Source: Croceimicrobium sp965279135 (GTDB lineage Bacteria; Bacteroidota; Bacteroidia; Flavobacteriales; Schleiferiaceae). Taken from it: a DNA stretch of 64,000 bases. The translations under genes were made by a program, and so were the position numbers. Positions 1-8,332 of this stretch are shown piece by piece; within the stretch, counting starts at the first letter, position 1; each line of letters begins with the position of its first letter. Under the pieces are notes generated by a model that saw nothing but the letters and a program-made list of their open reading frames with translations, had not been told where the DNA came from and ran no database searches. The stretch lies in NCBI GenBank assembly GCA_965279135.1, contig OZ257133.1, positions 434,001 through 498,000 of the forward strand, in the 5' to 3' direction.

Positions 1-837
1 ATTACCGTGCATCCAATAACGAGGGCCCTTATGTCCGGTGCCCGCTTTGTTCTGAGCAATCTCACACTCATGGTGAGGGAATTTCAAGTCCATTCCTCCG
101 CCATGAATATCAAATTCTTCGCCCAGGTATTTGGTACTCATTACAGAGCATTCTAAATGCCAGCCAGGAAATCCTTCTCCCCAAGGTGAGTTCCAGCGCA
201 TAATGTGGGCGGGACTGGCTTTTTTCCATATCGCGAAGTCGAGGGGATTATCCTTCTCACTTTGGGCATCCAGTTCCCTGGTGCCGCTTATGAGCTCTTC
301 AATTTTCCGTCCGCTAAGCTCTCCGTAGTTGTCGGTTTTACTGTATTTATTTACATCAAAATAGACCGATCCATTTCTCTCATAGGCCAGTCCGGCCTTT
401 AAAATCTTTTGGATCATATCGATTTGTTCAACAATGTGACCCGTAGCCGTTGGCTCAATGGTAGGAGGTATGGTATTGAACTTGGCTAAAACCTCATGGA
501 AATCCAGAGTGTAAGTCTGTACAATTTCCATCGGTTCCAACTGTTCAAGACGAGCGCGACGGCTGATTTTATCTTCGCCTTCATCCGCATCGTTTTCAAG
601 ATGCCCCGCATCAGTAATGTTACGTACGTATCGAACCTTGTATCCAAGGTGCTTTAAGTATCGAAGCACCATATCGAAGGAAATAAAGGTGCGGCAATTA
701 CCCAGGTGTACTTCACTATATACGGTAGGTCCACAAACATATAGTCCTACAAGTGGTGCGTTGGGGGCAATAAACTGTTCCTTTTTTCGACTTAAGGAGT
801 TGTATAACTTCAAGTCGTTTTCCTGGTATAAGGCCAT
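1..837 (-). CDS. cysS: Cysteinyl-tRNA synthetase, C-terminal part outside the window
   Basis: This class I aminoacyl-tRNA synthetase charges tRNA-Cys in the cytoplasm. The 279 visible residues are the N-terminal part; the rest lies beyond base 1. Visible marks are CGPTVY with the first zinc-ligand Cys near residue 35, the HIGH-type motif HLGN near residue 44, WHLECS, and HGGGMDLKFPHHECE with further zinc ligands. The start ATG at 837 gives MALYQENDLKLYNSLS, a normal beginning for the family. It lies 10 bases downstream of the folE stop on the same strand, so the two are probably co-transcribed from the folE promoter. Identification is secure. Confidence 0.97.
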   Translation of the reverse strand, partial: MALYQENDLKLYNSLSRKKEQFIAPNAPLVGLYVCGPTVYSEVHLGNCRTFISFDMVLRYLKHLGYKVRYVRNITDAGHLENDADEGEDKISRRARLEQLEPMEIVQTYTLDFHEVLAKFNTIPPTIEPTATGHIVEQIDMIQKILKAGLAYERNGSVYFDVNKYSKTDNYGELSGRKIEELISGTRELDAQSEKDNPLDFAIWKKASPAHIMRWNSPWGEGFPGWHLECSVMSTKYLGEEFDIHGGGMDLKFPHHECEIAQNKAGTGHKGPRYWMHGN

Positions 838-847
838 GATTTAATTT

Positions 848-1534
848 TTAGGCTCCGAAATGGGTGTCTAAATTAATGTAGTCGAGGAAGTCTCTTTTCT
901 TTTCTTCTTCTTTGAACGCTCCTCCAAATTCAGCCGTTACGGTACTGCTATCGATATCTCGTATTCCTCTGGAGTTTACACAAAGGTGCTTGGCATCAAT
1001 AACACAGGCAACGTCTTCGGTACCTAATGCTTCCTGAAGCGCAGCAACGATTTGTTTAGTCATACGCTCCTGAACTTGAGGGCGCTTTGCATAGTAGTCA
1101 ACGATGCGGTTCATCTTACTGAGTCCAATTACGCGCCCTTTAGAAATGTAGGCTACATGTGCTCTTCCTACAATCGGCAGAAAGTGATGCTCGCAAGTAG
1201 AGTAAACTACAATGTTTTTTTCTACCAGCATTTCACCATACTGATACTTATTTTCAAAGGTGCTGGCACTTGGCTTACGGTCGGGATGAAGTCCGCCAAA
1301 TATTTCCTGAACGAACATTTTTGCCACCCTCTTAGGAGTGCCCTTTAAAGAATCGTCCTTAAGGTCGAGCCCCAAAGTGTCCATAATCTTTTCAAAGTGC
1401 TCCTGAATGATGTCAATTTTGCTTTGATCATCCATCTCGAAAGCATCCGCTTTGAGGGGTGTATCAATATTGCCGTTAGACAGATGGAGGTCTCCTTCTT
1501 GTTCGTGAGAATTTATGAAATTGTCGGTATTCAC
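848..1534 (-). CDS. folE: GTP cyclohydrolase I
   Basis: FolE converts GTP to 7,8-dihydroneopterin triphosphate, the first step of folate (and queuosine) synthesis. The zinc site is visible as YSTCEHHFLP and KHLCVNSRGI, and the substrate region as RPQVQERMT. I place the start at a GTG at 1534 (229 residues, VNTDNFINSHEQ...). The open frame runs on to 1642, but a TACCTTTG promoter element at 1579-1586 lies inside that extension, and the extra residues do not resemble FolE. Residues up to about 35 are a lineage-specific tail; the conserved core starts near 'ADAFEMDD'. cysS follows closely downstream. Function is certain; the start is likely but not proven. Confidence 0.95.
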   Translation of the reverse strand: MNTDNFINSHEQEGDLHLSNGNIDTPLKADAFEMDDQSKIDIIQEHFEKIMDTLGLDLKDDSLKGTPKRVAKMFVQEIFGGLHPDRKPSASTFENKYQYGEMLVEKNIVVYSTCEHHFLPIVGRAHVAYISKGRVIGLSKMNRIVDYYAKRPQVQERMTKQIVAALQEALGTEDVACVIDAKHLCVNSRGIRDIDSSTVTAEFGGAFKEEEKKRDFLDYINLDTHFGA

Positions 1535-1578
1535 TATCAGTGTATTAGCTGTGCGTCCGGCGCGATCAATTGAGCCTG

Positions 1579-1586
1579 CAAAGGTA
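1579..1586 (-). promoter_or_regulatory. folE promoter -7 element (TACCTTTG)
   Basis: This is an exact match to the Bacteroidota -7 consensus TAnnTTTG on the minus strand. It would give a leader of about 40 bases before the GTG at 1534. No clear TTG is seen at the -33 position. Confidence 0.6.
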
Positions 1587-1653
1587 ATACAAATTGGGGG
1601 TGAGATTAGTTCTTTGTAGAGGTGAATTGCTTGGGCGATCACGGTAGGACAGC

Positions 1654-1668
1654 ATTGAATAATTCAAT
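1654..1668. repeat. Perfect 7-1-7 inverted repeat upstream of folE
   Basis: ATTGAAT-A-ATTCAAT is a perfect palindrome about 70 bases upstream of the folE -7 element, in an otherwise plain intergenic stretch. The 7-1-7 form is typical of binding sites for dimeric regulators. Which protein binds, if any, cannot be told from sequence. Confidence 0.3.
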
Positions 1669-1710
1669 AAGGAACCTGGTATTGCTAGAAAGTAGATTAG
1701 GCTGCAAATC

Positions 1711-1750
1711 AAAAAGAGCGCAAAGTTGATCTTAACTCAACTTTGCGCTC
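1711..1750 (-). terminator. Intrinsic terminator of the BNR-repeat gene
   Basis: There is a perfect 14-bp stem (arms 1716-1729 and 1737-1750) with a 7-base loop. Reading on the minus strand it is followed by five Ts (1711-1715). It lies 30 bases after the stop of the gene ending at 1780. Confidence 0.85.
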
Positions 1751-1779
1751 CCGAATGTTAAAGCCTTGCTTAAAGGTTT

Positions 1780-4700
1780 CTAATCCATTTCTCCATCTAA
1801 ATAAGGAGCACCGCTATTGAGTAAAATGCTGTAGAAGTTTTGCAGCTCTTTCTCAATCCGCTTGATCTCGGTTTCCAGGGGGAGTTTCTCTTGAACCAGT
1901 ATGCGGACATTTTTGCGTTGTTCTCCAGTAGGAGCGGAGCTAGTAGAGTAGGAGTTCCAAACTGCCGAGCTTAATCGACCCATTAAGGAAGGCGCGGTTT
2001 CGAAGAAGTACTTTGCGCGGATATTGTCTCCGTTTAATCGGATATCCAGAGTGGAAAGATCATCTTCTAACTTCTGCAGATCGTTTAGTATAGTTAAAGG
2101 AGCCCCAGGAGTATTTCGAGCTAGTGCCTTTAATTGCGTGGTACGCTTTTCTAGCTTGGAATGCAATTCGTTTAAGGCGACCATCTCTCTGCGAATATCC
2201 TCGATACTGTCTTGGAATGCCAGGAGTTTTTGATAGTCTTTGGCTCTGAAGGTGTTGTTATTGAGCCACTTAATCTCAAACTCTGATTTTACATTTAGGG
2301 GTCTTAGCGTTCCGTTTTCTGAAATGAAGACTTCTACCTTGTACATTCCAGGCGCAACCAAATTGGCCGAACCTGCAGTTGTTAAAGGTTCACCGCGAGT
2401 ACCGGCATAACTGCGATTGCCTAAGGTTCCATCCCAATAGTAACGATTAAGTCCTTTTGAAGGTCGGGCCGTAAAACGTCGAATTTCCTGATCATCCGAA
2501 TCCTGGATTACGAAGAGTAAATAGCTAGATTCTTCATCGTTCTCAGCTCTGAGATCTTCGATGCTGGGATAGCTTACGGGGCTTCCGTTTTTACGAGCCT
2601 TACTTTCGGCTGACTGCCTTTTGTTTTTTAGGCCTTTTGCCAAATCCTTAATGTAAAGGTTGAAGCAAACCTCCCGCTTGGGATTAGGAGCAGCATAATA
2701 ACTGGCCCCCATAAATCCATTTCGACCATAACCAAGTGGTGAGGCTTCAAAGAATAAGGTGCTGGCTTTTGTTGGAAACAGAAAGGCTTCATTTTGCAAT
2801 TGATCCTCGGTCATGGTGCGGAGTGGAGTGTAATCGTCTAAAACGTAAAATCCTCTTCCGAAGGTTGCTAGTACCAGATCATTTTCACGCCTTTGAATTT
2901 CCAAATCTCTGACCGCGATTGTGGGTAAACCTGCCCCAAGTTTGCGCCATGAGTTGCCGCCATCCATCGTAGTGTGCACCCCAAATTCAGTACCGATAAA
3001 GAATAAATCCTTGTTTACATGATCTTGTCTCATTGCGAATACTGAACCCCGCTCTGGTAAATCGCCGCTGATATTGCTCCAGCTTGTCCCTTTATCAGTG
3101 CTCTTGAGTACATAAGGTTCGAAATCACCATTCTTGTGATTGTTAAAAAGAGCGTAAACGGTATTAGCATCGTATAAATCCGCTAAAACCTGATTCACAT
3201 AGGTATTTGCGGGTACTCCTGGGAAGCTCGAATACTTCGTCCAGGTTTCACCGCCGTTTTCAGTTACCTGAATTAGTCCGTCATCTGTTCCGATGTAAAT
3301 TAAGCCTTCTTTGAGTGGAGACTCATCCAGGGCTACAATATTGCCATAAACGGAAGTAGACTTATCGTAAGCTATAGCATCAACGGATTGAATTTCATCC
3401 ATTACCTCCAGGGTATGTCGATCGATTTGCTGACTTAGATCCGGAGAAATAACTTTCCAGTTATTTCCACGATCATCACTGCGAAATACCTTGTTTGCCG
3501 CAAAATAAAGGCGTTTATGATTATGGGGTGAAATGAGTAAAGGTGCATCCCAGTTCCAACGATACGCTTTCTCATCTTTACCCGGGCTTGGCTTTATGCC
3601 CACACTTTCACCACTTGCCTTATCATATCGTACCAACCAGCCATATTGGGCTTGTGCATATACGATGTTTGGATTTAAGGGATCTATTTGACTTTCGAAG
3701 CCATCTCCTGTATTGGTTACAAACCAGTCGGAATTCACAATTCCCCGCGAGTTTATTGTTTGTGAAGGGCCACCTAAACTAAAGTTATCCTGGGTTCCAC
3801 CATATACATTGTAAAATGGTTCCGCATTATCTACAGCTACCCGATAAAACTGGGTAACAGGAAGATTTGGTTTATAGTGCCAATTAGCAGCTCCGTCCCA
3901 GGTTTCATATAACCCTCCATCGCATCCGGCAATCATTTGCTGGGTATTTTCCGGGTTTATCCAAAGGCAATGATTGTCAACATGCTTATTTGCTTCGGGA
4001 ACCCTTTTCCAGGTTTTACCTCCATCACGACTCACATGCATGTAGGTGTCCATGGAATAAACCGTCTCTGGATCTTGCGGGTCAACTACTAGCTCTACAT
4101 AGTAATTTCCACTGGTGTTATAATCATCCAGTTTTCGGAAAGAGGCCCCTCTGTTATCACTTCGGTAGAAGCCATGCCCTTCTACCATCGCATAGATTAA
4201 ATCAGGGTCATGTTTGCTGAGCCCCAGGCTAATACGGCCTTTATTTCCGGGTAAACCTTTCTTTAACTCTTTCCAGGTTTCTCCACCATCCGTGCTTTTA
4301 TAGATGCCGCTTTCTTTGCCGCCACTCACATAAGTCCAAACATGACGGCGACGTTGATGCGCCGTAGCATACAAAACATCCGAATTGTTTGGATCGAAAT
4401 GAACTTCGTTAAACCCAGTATGCTCAGAAACCTCCAGGACTTGATCCCAGCTTTCCCCACCATCTTCTGTGAGATAAATTCCCCGGTCTCCGCCTTCCGA
4501 CCAAAGAGGACCGTAAGCTGCTACAAAAACCCGGTTGCTATTATTGGGGTCAATAGCAATCATGCCAATGTGCTCTGATTCTTCCAGCCCCACATTTTTC
4601 CAACTACGACCGCCATCGATACTTTTGTATAAACCATCACCGTAAGGCACCGAGCGTTGGTTATTGTTTTCACCACTACCTACCCAAACCACATTGGTGT

Positions 4701-4995
4701 TTTTCGGGTCGATACTAATGCATCCGATAGAATAGGATTTTTGGCTATCGAAAATGGGTTTAAAAGTGGTGCCGTGATTGGTGGTTTTCCATAAGCCGCC
4801 GCTTGCAACTCCTACATAATATTCGCTGTAATCATTTGGGTTAACCGCTATGTCAGCGATTCTTCCGGAAGTGAGGGCAGGGCCTATCTCCCTAAAGCTT
4901 AATCCACCCAATCCAACTTTGCTTATTAAGGAATCCTGGGCATTTAATCCAAAACCCAGAGCAAGGGTTAGGAACAACAACTTCATTCGGTGCAT
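1780..4995 (-). CDS. Large secreted BNR/VPS10-type beta-propeller protein
   Basis: A 1071-residue exported protein with an N-terminal signal peptide (MKLLFLTLALGFGLNAQ from the fourth residue; an ATG at 4986 is an equally good start). Most of it is a series of Asp-box repeats of the SxDxGxxW type, for example STDGGETWKE, SRDGGKTWKR, SDDRGNNWK and TENGGETWTK. They are spread over roughly residues 40-760 and predict sortilin/sialidase-like propellers. The last 300 residues hold a beta-rich domain and then a helical, charged tail. There is no type IX sorting domain, unlike the similar-sized gene at 48633. Proteins of this kind are annotated as glycosidase-like or peptidase-associated in Bacteroidota. 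The substrate is unknown. Confidence 0.85.
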   Translation of the reverse strand: MHRMKLLFLTLALGFGLNAQDSLISKVGLGGLSFREIGPALTSGRIADIAVNPNDYSEYYVGVASGGLWKTTNHGTTFKPIFDSQKSYSIGCISIDPKNTNVVWVGSGENNNQRSVPYGDGLYKSIDGGRSWKNVGLEESEHIGMIAIDPNNSNRVFVAAYGPLWSEGGDRGIYLTEDGGESWDQVLEVSEHTGFNEVHFDPNNSDVLYATAHQRRRHVWTYVSGGKESGIYKSTDGGETWKELKKGLPGNKGRISLGLSKHDPDLIYAMVEGHGFYRSDNRGASFRKLDDYNTSGNYYVELVVDPQDPETVYSMDTYMHVSRDGGKTWKRVPEANKHVDNHCLWINPENTQQMIAGCDGGLYETWDGAANWHYKPNLPVTQFYRVAVDNAEPFYNVYGGTQDNFSLGGPSQTINSRGIVNSDWFVTNTGDGFESQIDPLNPNIVYAQAQYGWLVRYDKASGESVGIKPSPGKDEKAYRWNWDAPLLISPHNHKRLYFAANKVFRSDDRGNNWKVISPDLSQQIDRHTLEVMDEIQSVDAIAYDKSTSVYGNIVALDESPLKEGLIYIGTDDGLIQVTENGGETWTKYSSFPGVPANTYVNQVLADLYDANTVYALFNNHKNGDFEPYVLKSTDKGTSWSNISGDLPERGSVFAMRQDHVNKDLFFIGTEFGVHTTMDGGNSWRKLGAGLPTIAVRDLEIQRRENDLVLATFGRGFYVLDDYTPLRTMTEDQLQNEAFLFPTKASTLFFEASPLGYGRNGFMGASYYAAPNPKREVCFNLYIKDLAKGLKNKRQSAESKARKNGSPVSYPSIEDLRAENDEESSYLLFVIQDSDDQEIRRFTARPSKGLNRYYWDGTLGNRSYAGTRGEPLTTAGSANLVAPGMYKVEVFISENGTLRPLNVKSEFEIKWLNNNTFRAKDYQKLLAFQDSIEDIRREMVALNELHSKLEKRTTQLKALARNTPGAPLTILNDLQKLEDDLSTLDIRLNGDNIRAKYFFETAPSLMGRLSSAVWNSYSTSSAPTGEQRKNVRILVQEKLPLETEIKRIEKELQNFYSILLNSGAPYLDGEMD

Positions 4996-5015
4996 ATACT
5001 ATTTTTAAAGTGGCC

Positions 5016-5023
5016 CGAATTTA
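5016..5023 (-). promoter_or_regulatory. Near-consensus -7 element (TAAATTCG) of the BNR-repeat gene
   Basis: TAAATTCG on the minus strand differs at one base from TAnnTTTG and lies 20 bases before the first ATG. Confidence 0.4.
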
Positions 5024-5053
5024 AGGATTATTTAGGGTGGAGGTAGGATGCAA

Positions 5054-5080
5054 TAAAAAAAGGGCCGCGATTCGCGACCC
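5054..5080 (-). terminator. Intrinsic terminator of the OMPP1-type gene
   Basis: On the minus strand GGGTCGCG-AAT-CGCGGCCC forms an 8-bp stem with one G-U pair, followed by a run of Ts (5054-5061). It sits 11 bases past the stop at 5091. Confidence 0.85.
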
Positions 5081-5090
5081 GATTAAGCTT

Positions 5091-6623
5091 TTAAAATTTT
5101 AGGTTTATTCCTAAAACGATGTTGTGTGTGATTTCTGTCATATCGAGATCATCAAGAACCTCAAAGACTTCATTGTTTTCGCTCAGTCCCCGGTAAAGGA
5201 CATAGTTTCGATCTTGCTGACTATTGACATAAGCTACATCAAATCCCCATCTTCCGGATTTAAACCCGATACCTCCGCTAAAGGTCTGTAGTCCGCCAGC
5301 GGTATTGTTCACGAATTCATCTCGGTAAACGGATTGGTCAACTCGATATCCGCCTCGCAGAAATACCTTATTAATTCTTACCTCGGCACCGGCAGCAACC
5401 GTGTGTCGATTAATACGGTACATATTGTCTAAATCAGGTTGAAAATCACTTCGCAGCAATCCCTGGTCAATTCCAAAACTGCGGCTATTGGTGTAGAGGC
5501 TTTGATTGTTTTGATTTTGATATTGGTAATCTAGACTTAGCACCAGGAACTTATTTATCACACTAGCTAAACCGGCACGATAAATAGCTGGAGTACGGAG
5601 TCGATATACATATTGTCCTGATTCTACAATCCGACTCGCTGCAAATGTTCCGACCCCTGGTTCTGGTTCTAAATTAAAACTGGTGGTAACATCAACCTCA
5701 TTAAACTGATTTACCGTAAACCAACTTGGGCTTTGGTAAGATGCTGCAATCCTGAGCTCCTCAATTGGACGGTAAATCACACCCAGTTTAAGATTAAAGC
5801 CATTGGCGAAAATGTCATTTAAACGTCTGAATGTATACTGATTTGCAGAATAGGGTGGGTCTGAACTATTAAGATTGGACTCAGTAATAAACTCCTCTCT
5901 CCGGAAATTTAACGTTGGGATGCCAAAAGAAAGACCGTAGTACCATTTATGTCCCTGGTCTAAGGCCAGCACAATGTTGTTGTCATTAAAGCTTCCGTTT
6001 TGATTTAAATCATATCGTAGGGTGCTATTGGCAACTAATTGCCCATCAATCAGTTCGCCATAGGCAAAACCGTCGGGAAGAATAAAATCGTTTGGATCAG
6101 AAACAAGTAAGTAGGAATCCCATGCAGCGAAGGCATCGTCATCAATGAAATCCACTGATTGATTTTGATATCGATCGGCCCAGTATTGTCCAAGAGTATA
6201 GTCATTTGCTAATCCGGCAATACTGATGTTACGGGTATAGTCTGCCAATCTATTGGTGCTAAAGGCAATGGAGAAGCGGGTGTCTCCATTTTTGTTCATC
6301 ATCAGGTTAATCCCGAAGTTTTCAAAGTTCACTTCAAAATCCCTTTGAATACCATTGGTGTTGTAGAAGTTGGTATAATCTCCGGTGTAATCATTAAAAC
6401 CCAGACTGAAACCTATATCACTATGCCGGTTTACTGCTGCGGCTGCGGGGTTTATACCATAAGCCGAATGATCATTGCCGAGGGCTGAGAAAGCACCCCC
6501 CATTGCTACAAATCGAGGGGTGCCATGTAAGTTTCTGTTTTGAAAGAGCTCTACATCATCTACCGTTTGTGCCTGTAGAGGCAAGAAGCTTGTGATGAAG
6601 AGGAAGGCAATTAGCTTCTTCAT
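5091..6623 (-). CDS. OMPP1/FadL/TodX-type outer membrane transport protein
   Basis: A 510-residue outer membrane beta-barrel with signal peptide MKKLIAFLFITSFLPLQAQ. The N-terminal motif of this family is clear just after it: RFVAMGGAFSALGNDHSAYGINPAA (residues about 38-62), the hatch region that plugs FadL-like barrels. The protein ends in an aromatic residue (...NLKF), as barrel proteins do. The family carries hydrophobic compounds such as long-chain fatty acids across the outer membrane; the actual ligand here is unknown. It lies 18 bases downstream of the Gly/Trp-rich lipoprotein gene, so the two form a probable operon that ends at the terminator at 5054-5080. Confidence 0.88.
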   Translation of the reverse strand: MKKLIAFLFITSFLPLQAQTVDDVELFQNRNLHGTPRFVAMGGAFSALGNDHSAYGINPAAAAVNRHSDIGFSLGFNDYTGDYTNFYNTNGIQRDFEVNFENFGINLMMNKNGDTRFSIAFSTNRLADYTRNISIAGLANDYTLGQYWADRYQNQSVDFIDDDAFAAWDSYLLVSDPNDFILPDGFAYGELIDGQLVANSTLRYDLNQNGSFNDNNIVLALDQGHKWYYGLSFGIPTLNFRREEFITESNLNSSDPPYSANQYTFRRLNDIFANGFNLKLGVIYRPIEELRIAASYQSPSWFTVNQFNEVDVTTSFNLEPEPGVGTFAASRIVESGQYVYRLRTPAIYRAGLASVINKFLVLSLDYQYQNQNNQSLYTNSRSFGIDQGLLRSDFQPDLDNMYRINRHTVAAGAEVRINKVFLRGGYRVDQSVYRDEFVNNTAGGLQTFSGGIGFKSGRWGFDVAYVNSQQDRNYVLYRGLSENNEVFEVLDDLDMTEITHNIVLGINLKF

Positions 6624-6641
6624 TTTGTTTTCGTTTTAGGT

Positions 6642-8252
6642 TTAACGTCCCCTTCCGGAGCGGCTAGAGCCTGAGGAGCGACTGGAGCCAGAAGAGCGGC
6701 TGGATCCAGAGCTTCTTGAGTATCCTGAGGATCGACTAGAGCCGGAACTTCTAGAGTAACCTGAGCTTCTGGAAGAACCTGAGCGGTTCATCGATCCACT
6801 ACTGCGATTGGAGCTGGAAGGTGTGTAACTTCTGCTACTGCGAGAAGAGTTTCCTGAGCGGGCGTTTCCATTGCTTCTCGAATTGGTGGAGGGACTATAT
6901 CCTCTGTTGCTTCGTGAAGACCCGGAGCGAGCATTGCTATTAGAGCGATTGGTGTTACTACGCTGCTGAAAGCTTTGACTTCGCTGTGAACGGCTTTGAT
7001 AATTTCCGCTTCTGCTGGTACCACTACTTTGGCTCCTTTGGGTAGCTCCACTGCGATTGGCATTGGAGTTTCCACGCTGGGTAGCACTTCTCTGGCTGTT
7101 ACTTCGCTGAGTTGCATTCCTGTCGGTGCCTGCTCTCTGACTAGTTCCGCGTTGGGTTGTAGTACCGCGGTTTTCGGTCCTTTGGCTACTACTTCTTTGG
7201 GTAGCGGTATTTCCGCTTCTAACGGTACTGCTTCGGTTACTTCCGCTGCGCACACTACTGGAGGCACTTCGGGTTCCGGTTGCAGATCTGGTCGCTTCAT
7301 TATATCTAGAGGTTCGAGACACATTGCTTGCATATCTGCTGGTGCGAAGATTGTTGCTGGTTCTTCCAGCGCTTACCCGACCAGTGCTTGCAGTACTGCG
7401 GCGATTTATACTTGCGTTGCTAAAGCGACTGCTGCGTACTTCACTGCGGTTAACTCTTCCGGCAGAAGTTTTTCCTCTACCAGTTCTTCCATTAGAGAAG
7501 GCAGTTCTTCGGCTTACCAATCCGCCAGGGTTTAAGTTATAAGCACCAGCTCTACCGATTCGGCCTCTAGGCCCTGAGTAGATTCGATTTCCTCCAAGAA
7601 AGCCGTCGTTTAATCCTACTACATAACCGTTGTTAAATCCGGCCCAGTAGGCATTTTGACCTCCCCAGCCCCAGCCAGGTCCCCATCCGGGCCCCCAACC
7701 GTTGTTCCATCCAAAGCCGCCCCAGCCATTGTTCCAGCCGAAGCCAACATTCCATCCAAAGCCGGCATTCCAACCGAAGCCACCGCCCCAGCCGAATCCG
7801 CCACCCCAACCGGGTCCCCATCCCCAGCCTGGGCCGAATCCACCGAAGAACCATGGATCGAAGAATGGATCATAGAAAGGACTGTTAAAGGCTCCCCAAT
7901 TGTTCCATCCCCAGTTATTTCCTACAAATCCTGGGTTTCGGAAAGAAGGGCCGTAATAGTTATTGATGATAACTGGGTCATTTCCAGCTAAAGCCTGATT
8001 AGTTGTGCTATTATCGTTTGGATCGTAGTAATCCAGTTCTTGAGCCTGATTGTTCTGCGGGTCTACATCCGCTAAATTGAAGTCATTGCCTTCAGTAGCT
8101 ACTCGACTTGGTTGTTGTTGCACTTGGGTAGGTTGAGGTGCGGGAGTTGAGTATAGTCCGTCGTCGTAATAATTGCTTACAGTCGAAGTGTTGGAGCCAC
8201 AAGCGGCCAGTAAGAAGACGCTTGCTATGAAAGTGGCTACGGGCTTTTTCAT
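6642..8252 (-). CDS. Lipoprotein with Gly/Trp-rich and Ser/Arg-rich low-complexity regions
   Basis: A 536-residue protein. It begins with a lipoprotein signal (MKKPVATFIASVFLLAAC, lipobox Cys at 18). Next come an acidic, Gln/Asn-rich linker (to about 105) and a Gly/Trp/Phe/Asn-rich segment (about 112-200) with many copies of GFGWN and GPGWG. From about 225 to the end it is basic and built of Ser, Arg, Gly, Asn and Thr (tail repeats such as SSRSSGYSR). No enzymatic domain is visible. Similar proteins are found in Bacteroidota, sometimes mislabelled vitellogenin-like (from memory). It is the first gene of an operon with the OMPP1 porin, so a surface role together with that porin is an inference. 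Long open frames on the other frames here are by-products of the repetitive composition. Confidence 0.8.
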   Translation of the reverse strand: MKKPVATFIASVFLLAACGSNTSTVSNYYDDGLYSTPAPQPTQVQQQPSRVATEGNDFNLADVDPQNNQAQELDYYDPNDNSTTNQALAGNDPVIINNYYGPSFRNPGFVGNNWGWNNWGAFNSPFYDPFFDPWFFGGFGPGWGWGPGWGGGFGWGGGFGWNAGFGWNVGFGWNNGWGGFGWNNGWGPGWGPGWGWGGQNAYWAGFNNGYVVGLNDGFLGGNRIYSGPRGRIGRAGAYNLNPGGLVSRRTAFSNGRTGRGKTSAGRVNRSEVRSSRFSNASINRRSTASTGRVSAGRTSNNLRTSRYASNVSRTSRYNEATRSATGTRSASSSVRSGSNRSSTVRSGNTATQRSSSQRTENRGTTTQRGTSQRAGTDRNATQRSNSQRSATQRGNSNANRSGATQRSQSSGTSRSGNYQSRSQRSQSFQQRSNTNRSNSNARSGSSRSNRGYSPSTNSRSNGNARSGNSSRSSRSYTPSSSNRSSGSMNRSGSSRSSGYSRSSGSSRSSGYSRSSGSSRSSGSSRSSGSSRSGRGR

Positions 8253-8257
8253 GATTT

Positions 8258-8265
8258 CAATTTTA
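8258..8265 (-). promoter_or_regulatory. Near-consensus -7 element (TAAAATTG) before the lipoprotein gene
   Basis: TAAAATTG on the minus strand lies five bases before the ATG at 8252, which suggests a leaderless or nearly leaderless mRNA. The same octamer precedes the YggS-type gene. Confidence 0.35.
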
Positions 8266-8282
8266 GGGATTCGTTAAATACT

Positions 8283-8290
8283 TAGCTTTG
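8283..8290 (+). promoter_or_regulatory. proS promoter -7 element (TAGCTTTG)
   Basis: This is an exact TAnnTTTG match 42 bases before the proS ATG. It overlaps an in-frame TTG at 8288 and so rules that TTG out as the start. Confidence 0.6.
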
Positions 8291-8332
8291 CCGAATAGGA
8301 ATAAAACAAACTCTATACCAAGTTACAAATTA

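Noticed and set aside
6788..7542. Long open frames (about 180 codons each) on other frames in the Ser/Arg-rich region
   Set aside because: They follow from the repetitive, stop-poor composition of the lipoprotein gene. The translated sequences are low-complexity, have no signal or domain, and no promoter or start context fits.
6650..7860. Possible CRISPR-like or satellite repeat array
   Set aside because: The repeats are in-frame protein repeats (GFGWN, SSRSSG) without constant-length spacers.
7619..7991. Overlapping Gly/Ala/Pro-rich frames opposite the Gly/Trp-rich segment
   Set aside because: Mirror frames of GGN-rich DNA. The frame with lipobox and operon context explains the region fully.
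8288..8332. TTG start and 15 extra residues for proS
   Set aside because: The TTG is part of a TAGCTTTG promoter element, and the ATG at 8333 begins the conserved protein.
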